64,000 nucleotides of DNA, taken from Marinibaculum sp040216765 (GTDB lineage: Bacteria > Pseudomonadota > Alphaproteobacteria > Ferrovibrionales > Ferrovibrionaceae). The notes beneath the pieces are model-generated. The model saw nothing but the letters and a program-made list of their open reading frames with translations, was not told the origin of the DNA and did no database searches. The position numbers and the translations under genes were made by a program. The stretch covers positions 93,693 to 157,692 of the forward strand of contig JAVJON010000002.1 of NCBI GenBank assembly GCA_040216765.1, in the 5' to 3' direction. Every line of letters begins with the position of its first letter. Positions within the stretch are counted from its first letter, which is position 1. Positions 6,627-13,796 of this stretch are shown here, one piece after another.

Positions 6627-9011
6627 TCACCTCGGGTTCGCATTCGGATCTGCATTCGGATCTGCGTTGGGGTCTGCGTTGGGGTCATTGTCCGGCTCGG
6701 CATTTGGATCGTTGTCCGGCTCGGCATTGGGGTTGTTGTCCGGCTCGGCGTTCGGGTCGTTATTCGGCTCGGCGTTCGGGTCGTTGCCCGGGTCAGCGTT
6801 CGGGTCGTTGTCCGGCTCGCCATCCGGGTCGTTGCCCGGGTCAGCGTTCGGGTCGTTGTTGTCTCCTTCGCCGCCTTCTCCGCCTTCACCACCGTCGCCG
6901 CCTTCACCGCCTTCACCGCCTTCGGCTCCTTCGCCGCCTTCGCCGCCTTCGCCGCCTTCACCGCCTTCACCACCTTCGGCTCCTTCGCCGCCTTCACCAC
7001 CTTCGGCTCCTTCGCCGCCTTCTCCGCCTTCTCCGCCTTCGCCGCCTTCGCCACCTTCGCCACCTTCGCCACCTTCGCCGCCTTCGCCGCCTTCGCCGCC
7101 TTCGCCGCCTTCGCCGCCTTCGCCGCCTTCGCCGCCTTCGCCGCCTTCACCGCCTTCACCACCTTCGGCGCCTTCACCGCCTTCACCGCCTTCGCCGCCT
7201 TCGCCGCCTTCACCGCCTTCTCCGCCTTCTCCGCCTTCCGCGCCTTCTCCGCCTTCAGCGCCTTCGCCGCCTTCGCCACCTTCGCCACCTTCGCCGCCTT
7301 CGCCGCCTTCGCCGCCTTCCCCACCTTCTCCGCCTTCGCCACCTTCGCCGCCTTCGCCGCCTTCGCCACCTTCACCGCCTTCGCCGCCTTCCGCGCCTTC
7401 TCCGCCTTCGCCGCCTTCGCCGCCTTCGCCGCCTTCGCCGCCTTCACCGCCTTCGCCACCTTCGCTGCCTTCACCACCTTCGCCGCCTTCGCCGCCTTCG
7501 CCGCCTTCGCCGCCTTCACCACCTTCGCCGCCTTCGCCGCCTTCGCCGCCTTCGCCGCCTTCACCGCCTTCGGCGCCTTCACCGCCTTCGCCGCCTTCGG
7601 CGCCTTCACCGCCTTCGCCGCCTTCGCCGCCTTCTCCGCCTTCGCCGCCTTCACCGCCTTCAGCGCCTTCGCCGCCTTCGCCACCTTCGCCGCCTTCGCC
7701 GCCTTCGCCGCCTTCGCCGCCTTCGCCGCCTTCACCGCCTTCGCCACCTTCGCCGCCTTCACCACCTTCGCCGCCTTCACCACCTTCGCCGCCTTCACCG
7801 CCTTCACCACCTTCGCCGCCTTCGCCGCCTTCACCGCCTTCACCGCCTTCGGCGCCTTCACCGCCTTCGCCGCCTTCGCCGCCTTCACCACCTTCGCCGC
7901 CTTCGCCGCCTTCGCCGCCTTCGCCGCCTTCGCCGCCTTCGCCGCCTTCGCCACCTTCAGCGCCTTCGCCACCTTCAGCGCCTTCGCCACCTTCAGCGCC
8001 TTCGCCACCTTCAGCGCCTTCGCCGCCTTCAGCGCCTTCGGCGCCTTCACCGCCTTCGCCGCCTTCGCCGCCTTCACCACCTTCGCCGCCTTCGCCGCCT
8101 TCGCCGCCTTCGCCGCCTTCTCCGCCTTCAGCGCCTTCGCCACCTTCCGCGCCTTCGCCACCTTCAGCGCCTTCGCCGCCTTCCGCGCCTTCGCCACCTT
8201 CAGCGCCTTCGCCACCTTCAGCGCCTTCGCCACCTTCAGCGCCTTCGCCACCTTCAGCGCCTTCGCCGCCTTCCGCGCCTTCGCCACCTTCAGCGCCTTC
8301 GCCGCCTTCCGCGCCTTCGCCGCCTTCTCCGCCTTCAGCGCCTTCGCCGCCTTCACCGCCTTCGCCGCCTTCGCCGCCTTCCGCGCCTTCGCCACCTTCG
8401 GCGCCTTCGCCACCTTCGGCGCCTTCGCCGCCAAGTTCTTCCCCGCCTTCGCCATCGGCACCGGCTGCATTTTCTCCGTCGGGGCCGGGCTGTTCCTCGT
8501 CTTCTGCGTCCGCGTCGCCGTCCTCGTCCTGGCGATTTGCGTCGACCCGGGCGTTCGCGGCCGGAACGTGGGCGTTCACCGCGGCGTCCTCGACCATGCC
8601 GAGGATGACATAGAAGGTTGTGCCCCAGACCCGGGCATGGGCCTCGTGCGCGCTTTCGCCGAAGATGGTCAGTCCGGCGTCGATTCCGCGGATCGACAGG
8701 CTGCCCAGGGTGTTCGCCAGTTCCACATTTGCGAGGTTGACGTTGAACAGCCCCCCGCCGGCGACCTGCGTGGTGTAGATCGCGGCCGTATAGGCCCAGC
8801 CGAGCAGGCCGTTCTCGAGCTGGGTTACGGTGTCGTAGAAGTAGGTGTAGCTGCCGCCGACATTAATGCCGAAGAACAGGGTCGCCTTGATTTCCCAGTC
8901 GTCCTTCTCGGTCGACCAGCTGACATAGCCGCGATTGTCGTCGGAGCCCGCGGCCTCGCCTTCGCCGGAGCCGGACCCGTGGCCTCCGCCGGACGAATCG
9001 TCGTCAGCCAT
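6627..9011 (-). CDS. 794-residue protein with beta-rich N-terminal domain, giant Gly/Glu repeat and Asp/Asn/Pro tail
   Basis: Residues 1-30 are Gly/Ser/Asp-rich; 31-150 form a beta-rich domain (WEIKATLFFGINVGGSYTY, then SLSIRGIDAGLTIFGES and WGTTFYVILG). After an acidic linker, about residues 194-716 are roughly 174 copies of the tripeptide Gly-(Gly/Ala)-Glu. Residues 717-794 are repeats of the type NDPNADPG/NDPNAEPD. The product would be hugely acidic and disordered. The start has an AAGGGG ribosome site and follows the 155-residue gene by 36 bp. Other frames across the repeat are open only because a 9-bp unit has no stops; this frame is preferred because it has an ordered N-terminus, a ribosome site and the operon direction. 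Function unknown. Confidence 0.65.
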   Translation of the reverse strand: MADDDSSGGGHGSGSGEGEAAGSDDNRGYVSWSTEKDDWEIKATLFFGINVGGSYTYFYDTVTQLENGLLGWAYTAAIYTTQVAGGGLFNVNLANVELANTLGSLSIRGIDAGLTIFGESAHEAHARVWGTTFYVILGMVEDAAVNAHVPAANARVDANRQDEDGDADAEDEEQPGPDGENAAGADGEGGEELGGEGAEGGEGAEGGEGAEGGEGGEGGEGGEGAEGGEGGEGAEGGEGAEGGEGAEGGEGAEGGEGAEGGEGAEGGEGAEGGEGAEGGEGAEGGEGAEGGEGAEGGEGGEGGEGGEGGEGGEGGEGGEGGEGAEGAEGGEGAEGGEGAEGGEGAEGGEGAEGGEGGEGGEGGEGGEGGEGGEGGEGGEGGEGGEGAEGGEGGEGGEGGEGGEGGEGGEGGEGGEGGEGGEGGEGGEGGEGGEGGEGGEGGEGGEGGEGAEGGEGGEGGEGGEGGEGGEGAEGGEGGEGAEGGEGGEGGEGGEGGEGGEGGEGGEGGEGGEGGEGSEGGEGGEGGEGGEGGEGGEGGEGAEGGEGGEGGEGGEGGEGGEGGEGGEGGEGGEGGEGGEGGEGGEGAEGGEGAEGGEGGEGGEGGEGGEGGEGGEGAEGGEGGEGGEGGEGGEGGEGGEGGEGGEGGEGGEGGEGGEGGEGGEGGEGGEGAEGGEGGEGAEGGEGGEGGEGGEGGEGAEGGEGGEGGDGGEGGEGGEGDNNDPNADPGNDPDGEPDNDPNADPGNDPNAEPNNDPNAEPDNNPNAEPDNDPNAEPDNDPNADPNADPNADPNANPR
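6864..8432. repeat. 9-bp tandem repeat array, about 174 units (1.57 kb)
   Basis: On the plus strand the unit is close to GCCGCCTTC. Variation is confined mainly to three positions: one is free (A, C, G or T), one is C or G, and one is G or A. Read on the minus strand as Gly-Gly-Glu codons, the free positions are third codon positions and the C/G position gives Gly or Ala. Read on the plus strand as Ser-Pro-Pro the same positions are also silent or give Pro/Ala, so variation alone excludes the Lys-Ala and Leu-Arg frames but not that antisense frame. There are no spacers, so it is not a CRISPR array. Confidence 0.95.
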
Positions 9012-9047
9012 GCCCTGAACCCCTTGCCTGTCGACCCTGTGCCGGGT

Positions 9048-9515
9048 TCATCCAGCGATATCGATTCCCGGGATCATTGCCGCGGCATCGGCGGCCCTCT
9101 GGAAGGTCACGTACATGGCGCTGGTCGTGCCATGCAGGGCAACCTGCCCCAGGACCGATTCCTCTCCCGTCACGGTGCAGCTGGTCTGGGCGCCGGCAAT
9201 GCTGATGCTCGACTTGCCCCATTCCTTCGCCATGTTGATGTTCGCGCTGACGGTTGCCGGCGACATGGTGTTCTTCATCGCAAGCACGCCCAGCTCCGCG
9301 GTCAGCACCGGGCCTTCCATATAGAGGTAGAACGCTTCCTGAATGGCTTCTTCCAGGCCGATCGACCCCTTGAAGCCCAGCCCGATTTCCAGGTTGTTGC
9401 TGGCCTGCTTCTCGGTTTCCGAGGGCTTGTCGACCTTGTTCTGGTGGTCGGTATTGGCCGCCTGGGCCTTCGCCTGCGTTGCCTCGTACTGTTCGGTCAG
9501 GCTCTTGAAGCTCAT
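9048..9515 (-). CDS. Unrecognised 155-residue protein, first gene of the T6SS-like module
   Basis: No known family was recognised. Residues 1-45 are polar and helical (YEATQAKAQAANTDHQNKVD), perhaps a coiled coil. Residues 46-155 are beta-rich and contain SSISIAGAQTSCTVTGEES followed by an HGTTSAMYVTF strand. That pattern, SxSIxG...TxxGES...GTT, also occurs in the N-terminal domain of the downstream 794-residue protein, suggesting paralogy. It has no signal peptide or membrane helix. It appears to be the promoter-proximal gene of the minus-strand module, with a 339-bp gap upstream. A cytoplasmic or T6SS-delivered protein is plausible; no enzymatic motif is visible. Confidence 0.6.
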   Translation of the reverse strand: MSFKSLTEQYEATQAKAQAANTDHQNKVDKPSETEKQASNNLEIGLGFKGSIGLEEAIQEAFYLYMEGPVLTAELGVLAMKNTMSPATVSANINMAKEWGKSSISIAGAQTSCTVTGEESVLGQVALHGTTSAMYVTFQRAADAAAMIPGIDIAG

Positions 9516-9854
9516 GGCATCCTCACTCCCGATCCCGACCGGGACCGGTTTACATCGGGCTGATCCCGGCCGTGCCGGGCATGGTTGCTACTCTGCCCCG
9601 AACATGCGGGTGGAATGAAGCGCTCTCTGGCCCGATTCATGTCGGAACGTTGCATCCTGCCGCAATTCGCTCCCGATCGGCCATATTGCGTACCCACATC
9701 GCCGGATGGCAGGTGCCGGGCGGCTCGGCAACGGGCGTCTTCCCGACATGCCTTTTGTCAAACCCCGGCGCATTTGCCATAACCGCCGTCCAAGGTGCGG
9801 TCAGGTCCCTTCGCCGGGACGGCGCGCCGCATCCGGCATTGCGACCTGAGGTTC
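9516..9854. other. 339-bp gap between divergent transcription units
   Basis: No convincing gene is present; short open frames here lack ribosome sites and recognisable products. The stretch separates the minus-strand T6SS-like module from the plus-strand LysE gene and should hold both promoters. No strong -35/-10 pair stood out. Local composition is less GC-rich around 9590-9780 than in the flanking genes. Confidence 0.5.
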
Positions 9855-10508
9855 ATGCTCGACTGGCTCTTTCTGTTCGCCAAGGGAACGGCGGTGGGGT
9901 TTGCGATTGCCGCGCCCGTCGGACCGGTAGGCGTCCTGTGCGTGCGGCGGACCCTGATGTTCGGCCGCCTGTCCGGCCTGGTGTCCGGGTTCGGTGCGGC
10001 CGTGGCGGATGCGGTGTTCGGGTGCGTGGCTGCGTTCGGCCTGACCCTGATCTCGACCTGGCTGCTGGATCATCGCGTGGCCATCCAGCTGATCGGCGGC
10101 AGTTTCCTTCTGTTCCTGTCCTGGCGGATCCTGGTGATGGGGCAGGGCGAGCGCGGCGGCGCCGCGGCGGCCACCGACAACGACAGCTCGGTGCTGCACT
10201 CTTTCGGCTCCACCTTTGCGCTGACCCTGACCAACCCGATCACGATCCTGGCCTTTTTCGGCATCTTCACCGCCGTCGGCATCGCCGAGGTCTCGGACGA
10301 CCGCTGGCTGGCGGCCTCGCTGGTGGCCGGCGTGTTCATGGGCTCGATGGCCTGGTGGCTGTTCCTGGCTGCCGGCGCGGGCTATTTCCGGCGGCACCTG
10401 CAGGATGGCGGGCTGCGCTGGGTCAACCGGGTGTCCGGCTTCCTGATGCTGGCATTCGGCTTCTATGCGCTGGCGGAGCTCGCCTACGCGATGTGGAAGG
10501 GCCCGTGA
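9855..10508 (+). CDS. LysE/RhtB-family amino-acid exporter
   Basis: A 217-residue inner-membrane protein with about six hydrophobic helices. The N-terminal GFAIAAPVGPVGVLCVRRTL segment matches the LysE/RhtB signature (PGP/VGPVG near the first helix), and the central ALTLTNPITILAFFGIF matches the conserved second-repeat NP motif. The family exports amino acids or their analogues by proton exchange; the substrate cannot be deduced. The ATG at 9855 gives the usual family length; an upstream in-frame start at 9795 would add a charged stretch. The stop overlaps the GTG of the next gene, indicating coupling. Confidence 0.85.
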   Translation: MLDWLFLFAKGTAVGFAIAAPVGPVGVLCVRRTLMFGRLSGLVSGFGAAVADAVFGCVAAFGLTLISTWLLDHRVAIQLIGGSFLLFLSWRILVMGQGERGGAAAATDNDSSVLHSFGSTFALTLTNPITILAFFGIFTAVGIAEVSDDRWLAASLVAGVFMGSMAWWLFLAAGAGYFRRHLQDGGLRWVNRVSGFLMLAFGFYALAELAYAMWKGP

Positions 10509-10891
10509 GCCGCGCCCGGGCGGCCCGCCTGCTCGTCGTGGCGCCGGATCCCAGGGTCCGGGCGGCCGTTGCGGGCTTCGCGGAGCCGGCGGGGCATCGG
10601 GTCGACGGGCTGGATGGGGATCGGGCGACCGATCCGGCCGCCGCCCTTGCCGCGGCGGCGAACGCCGACCTGGCGCTGGTCGACTGGTCCCTGGTCGACG
10701 GGGCGGCCGGGCATCTGGGCGTCATGCTGAAGCGCGGCCGGCCGGACCTCGGGCTGGTCGCCCTGGTGCCGATGGGAACGGACCGTCCCGAGCCCGCCGG
10801 CTGGGACATGGTGGCGCCACTGCCGCTGGCCGGCGACACAATGGTCCGGATGCTCGATCGCTGGCAGGAGGACAGGCATGACCGGGATTGA
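10505..10891 (+). CDS. Degenerate response-regulator receiver-like protein
   Basis: A 128-residue single domain with the alternating strands of a CheY-like receiver: LLVVAPDP at the N-terminus, ADLALVDWSLVDG with Asp60 at the phospho-acceptor position, and LGLVALVPMG as the fourth strand. Only one of the usual two acidic residues after strand 1 is present, and the conserved Lys of strand 5 seems missing, so phosphorylation may be weak or absent. Its GTG start overlaps the LysE stop, and its end overlaps the Hpt gene by 14 bp. The pairing with an Hpt protein suggests a phosphorelay role. The receiver assignment is by fold pattern only. Confidence 0.6.
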   Translation: MSRARAARLLVVAPDPRVRAAVAGFAEPAGHRVDGLDGDRATDPAAALAAAANADLALVDWSLVDGAAGHLGVMLKRGRPDLGLVALVPMGTDRPEPAGWDMVAPLPLAGDTMVRMLDRWQEDRHDRD

Positions 10892-11234
10892 CCCGTCGAT
10901 CCTCGACGTCTCGCAGTTGCGCCAGTTCACCGCCGGCGAGGCGGAACTGGAGCGGGAAATCACCGCTCTCTTCACCGACACCAGTGCCGAATATCTCGCC
11001 GCCATGGTGCCCGAGGCGGCGGACCGCGACTGGCACCAGGCGGCCCATTCGCTGAAGGGCTCCGCCCGCGGCATCGGTGCCGGGCGGGTCGCGGCCCTCG
11101 CCGCGGCGGCGGAGGGGCTGGTCGGTGCCGAGGCTGCGCCGGACCGCCGCCGCGCCGCGCAGGCCGACCTGGCCGCGGCGGTGGCGGATGCCGTTGCGGC
11201 ATTGGGTCACTTGACCGGAAGCGCCAAGGGCTGA
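10878..11234 (+). CDS. Hpt-domain phosphotransfer protein
   Basis: A 118-residue helical protein with the Hpt signature HSLKGSARGIGA; His57 is the expected phosphorylated histidine. Hpt proteins pass phosphoryl groups between receiver domains in multistep phosphorelays. It overlaps the upstream receiver-like gene by 14 bp, so the two are very likely co-translated and may interact. No kinase is adjacent; the two hybrid kinases in this window (24885-26966 and 54988-56862) end in receivers and are possible but unproven donors. Confidence 0.85.
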   Translation: MTGIDPSILDVSQLRQFTAGEAELEREITALFTDTSAEYLAAMVPEAADRDWHQAAHSLKGSARGIGAGRVAALAAAAEGLVGAEAAPDRRRAAQADLAAAVADAVAALGHLTGSAKG

Positions 11235-11347
11235 TCCTCTTTCCCTACCGGGCGCGTGTATTTTGGTGCCGTCCCTGCCATCGGGACCCGGTGGGTCCGG
11301 TTTCATCGGCCGGGCCGGTTCACTGCCCTGGGGAGGAGACACGGATC

Positions 11348-12169
11348 ATGAAAGATATTCTTCTGCATGTTGCCGACGATCGCCGCGTCCAAGAGCGCGC
11401 GAAGGTTGCGATCGATCTGGCCCGCAAGTTCGACGCCCATATCACCGCCCTGTTCACCATCCCGCAGGCGCAGATTCCCGCCTATGTCATGGGCTATGTG
11501 CCGGTGGACGTGACCCAGCGCATCGAGAAGGAGGCCGAGGAACGCGGCCGCAAGGCCCAGGCGGTCTTCGAGGACAGCTGCCGCCAGGCCGGGGTCAGGG
11601 CGGAATGGCGCATGGCCCGCGGCCTGCCCGGCAATGCCGTGACCCTGCACGGCCGCTATGCCGATATGACCGTGCTGGCCCAGCCCGACGACAGCGACGG
11701 CGACCTGCCGGCCGAGATCCTGGAACTGCCCCATGACGTCGTCATGGAAGTTGGCGGCCCGGTCCTGTGCGTGCCCTATGCCGGCCGTTTCGACAGCCTG
11801 GGCAAGAACATCATGATCGGCTGGAACGGCACCCGCGAAGCGGTGCGTGCCGTGCGCGACGCCATGCCGTTCCTGCGCGCGGCCGAGACCGTGCTGGTGT
11901 TCAGCGTCAATTCCGAGGATGGCCACCGCCAGCCCGGCGCCGACCTGGCCACCCACCTGGCCCGGCACGGCGTGCGTGCCGAGGCGGCCCATACCGTGGC
12001 CCGCGACATCGAGGTCGGCGATGCGATCCTGGCCGCGCTCTCCGACAACAGCTGCGACATGCTGGTGATCGGCGCCTATGGCCATTCCCGGATGCGCGAA
12101 TGGGCGTTCGGGGGCGTGACCCGCAAGATCTTCCACGAAATGACCGTGCCGGTGCTGCTCAGCCACTGA
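11348..12169 (+). CDS. Universal stress protein (UspA family), two-domain
   Basis: A 273-residue cytoplasmic protein. The N-terminal half (MKDILLHVADD..., AHITALFTIP) is a degenerate Usp domain. The C-terminal half begins NIMIGWNGTREAVRAV and ends with GAYGHSRMREWAFGGVTRK, matching the G-x2-G-x9-G(S/T) ATP-binding motif of the family. Such tandem proteins are common in proteobacteria and are associated with stress survival. The ATG at 11348 is preceded by a GGGGAGGAGA ribosome site; an upstream in-frame start is not supported. It appears to be transcribed alone. Confidence 0.88.
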   Translation: MKDILLHVADDRRVQERAKVAIDLARKFDAHITALFTIPQAQIPAYVMGYVPVDVTQRIEKEAEERGRKAQAVFEDSCRQAGVRAEWRMARGLPGNAVTLHGRYADMTVLAQPDDSDGDLPAEILELPHDVVMEVGGPVLCVPYAGRFDSLGKNIMIGWNGTREAVRAVRDAMPFLRAAETVLVFSVNSEDGHRQPGADLATHLARHGVRAEAAHTVARDIEVGDAILAALSDNSCDMLVIGAYGHSRMREWAFGGVTRKIFHEMTVPVLLSH

Positions 12170-12369
12170 GCGGAGCCGTCGCCGCCGGGGCCCGGCCGGG
12201 CCCTGGCGGCGGCTGCCCCTCTTCCCATTATCGGCACAACCCCGCCATCGGCATGGTCCCGGGCCAGGCGGTGGGCATTCCACGCTGCGCCCGCTAATCT
12301 GTCGGATCGAACCAACCGGCAGCCGCGTCCCGCCTTGCCTGCGGACAGCGCGTGCGTGGGAGCGACTGC

Positions 12370-13194
12370 ATGAGTTTCAAGATCAAGTTCTGGGGGGTCC
12401 GCGGCAGCATCGCGACACCGTCGCCGCGGCATATCGCCTTTGGCGGCAACACCTCCTGCGTGGAGGTCGCCGCAGGCGGCCGGCGCATCGTCCTGGACGC
12501 CGGCACCGGGATCCGCAACCTGGGGCACTGGTTCCTGCGCAAGGACGTGCATCACGCCTTCCTGCTGCTGTCCCATACCCACTGGGACCATATCAACGGC
12601 TTCCCGTTCTTCTCGCCGGCCTTCCGCAAGGACCGGCATTTCGAGATCATGGCGGGGCATCTCGCCGACAAGGGCGGCATCAAGCCGATCCTGTCGAACC
12701 AGATGACGCAGCCCTGGTTCCCGGTGCCGATCGACGTCATGGCGGCGAAACTGGAATATTCCGACTTCCGGCAGGGCGACAGCTTCACCCTGGCGCGCGG
12801 CATCAAGATCCGCACGGCAGCCCTGAACCACCCGAACGGCGCGACCGCGTACCGGATCGAATATGGCGGGAAATCGATGTGCTACGTCACCGACACGGAG
12901 CATGTGCCCGGCAAGCCCGACGAGAACGTGCTGGCGCTGATCGAAGGTGCCGACCTGGTCGTCTATGACAGCACCTATACCGACAAGGAGTTCGAGGGCA
13001 AGATCGGCTGGGGCCATTCCACCTGGCAGGAAGGCATCCGCCTCTGCCAGCGTGCCAACGTGAAGACCCTGGCGATCTTTCATCACGATCCGGACCATGA
13101 GGACTATTTCATGGAGCGGCTGGAGGCCGATGCCCGCAGCCTGTGGACCGGCGCGATCGTGGCGCGCGAGAACATGCGCATCAACCTGGCCTGA
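12370..13194 (+). CDS. Metallo-beta-lactamase-fold hydrolase
   Basis: A 274-residue protein of the MBL fold. It starts MSFKIKFWGVRGSIATP, typical of a subgroup related to PhnP/RNase Z-like hydrolases, with FGGNTSCVEV and VLDAGTGIRNLG following. The metal-binding HxHxDH motif is HTHWDHINGF at about residue 75. Further ligands are likely in TDTEH, YDSTY and FHHDPDHED. The substrate is unknown; phosphodiester or cyclic-nucleotide substrates are typical of relatives. The ATG at 12370 was chosen over an upstream GTG because the first strand begins there. It is followed after 14 bp by a histidine phosphatase, probably in one operon. Confidence 0.82.
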   Translation: MSFKIKFWGVRGSIATPSPRHIAFGGNTSCVEVAAGGRRIVLDAGTGIRNLGHWFLRKDVHHAFLLLSHTHWDHINGFPFFSPAFRKDRHFEIMAGHLADKGGIKPILSNQMTQPWFPVPIDVMAAKLEYSDFRQGDSFTLARGIKIRTAALNHPNGATAYRIEYGGKSMCYVTDTEHVPGKPDENVLALIEGADLVVYDSTYTDKEFEGKIGWGHSTWQEGIRLCQRANVKTLAIFHHDPDHEDYFMERLEADARSLWTGAIVARENMRINLA

Positions 13195-13208
13195 GAGCGT
13201 CGCGCCCG

Positions 13209-13778
13209 ATGCCCAAGCTCTTCCTGGTCCGCCACGGCAAGGCCGCCGCCGGCTTCGACGCCCATCTGGATCCCGGCCTCGACCCGCTGGGACAACAGCA
13301 GGCGGCGCAGTTCGCGGATGCCTTCGGCGCGCTGCGTGCGCAGGCGAAGGCACCGCCGCTGCCGATCCTGACCTCGCCCCTGCGCCGCACGCGGGAGACC
13401 GCCGCGCCGCTGGCCCGCCTCTGGGCCAGCGATGCCGCGGTCGAGCCGCGCGTGGCGGAGCTGCCCAGTCCGCCCGGCATCGCCCTGGCGGCGCGGGGCC
13501 CATGGATCCGCGACTTCCTGCAAGGGGAATGGGGGGCTGCTGACATCGCCCTGCGGACATGGCGCGACGGCCTGCTGGATACGCTGCTGGCTGTGCGGCA
13601 GGACAGCGTGATCTTCAGCCACTTCATTGCCATCAATGTCGCGATCGGCGCCGCCATGGGCAGCGAACGGATCCTGGTGAGCCAGCCCGACCATTGCTCC
13701 TGCACGGAGCTGGAGGTGGCCGGCGGCGCGCTGCGGCTGCGCGCCGAGGGGCGGCAGCTGGAAACCCGGATCCTCTGA
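13209..13778 (+). CDS. Histidine phosphatase family protein
   Basis: A 189-residue member of the phosphoglycerate-mutase-like superfamily. The RHG motif is in LFLVRHGKAAAGF at the N-terminus and supplies the phosphorylated His; TSPLRRTRETAAPL carries the second Arg, and VIFSHFIAINVAIG carries the later catalytic His. Members dephosphorylate phosphohistidine proteins or small phosphate esters; the substrate is unknown. It lies between the MBL-fold gene and the molybdenum-hydroxylase genes, all on the plus strand with short gaps. Confidence 0.85.
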   Translation: MPKLFLVRHGKAAAGFDAHLDPGLDPLGQQQAAQFADAFGALRAQAKAPPLPILTSPLRRTRETAAPLARLWASDAAVEPRVAELPSPPGIALAARGPWIRDFLQGEWGAADIALRTWRDGLLDTLLAVRQDSVIFSHFIAINVAIGAAMGSERILVSQPDHCSCTELEVAGGALRLRAEGRQLETRIL

Positions 13779-13796
13779 CGGCGGCAGGACGGCGGG

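Noticed and set aside
6864..8432. CRISPR array
   Set aside because: Units are 9 bp, contiguous and have no spacers; no cas genes are nearby.
6437..8470. Minus-strand Lys-Ala-Ala frame
   Set aside because: It also arises from the repeat; variable sites change residues, and the start lies inside the array of another frame.
6704..8608. Plus-strand Leu-Arg-Arg frame of 634 codons
   Set aside because: The repeat's variable sites would change amino acids often in this frame; it exists only because the unit has no stop codons.
6577..8613. Plus-strand Ser-Pro-Pro frame of 678 codons across the repeat
   Set aside because: No ribosome site or ordered N-terminus, and it is antisense to the operon. 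Silent variation pattern noted in findings but not enough to annotate.
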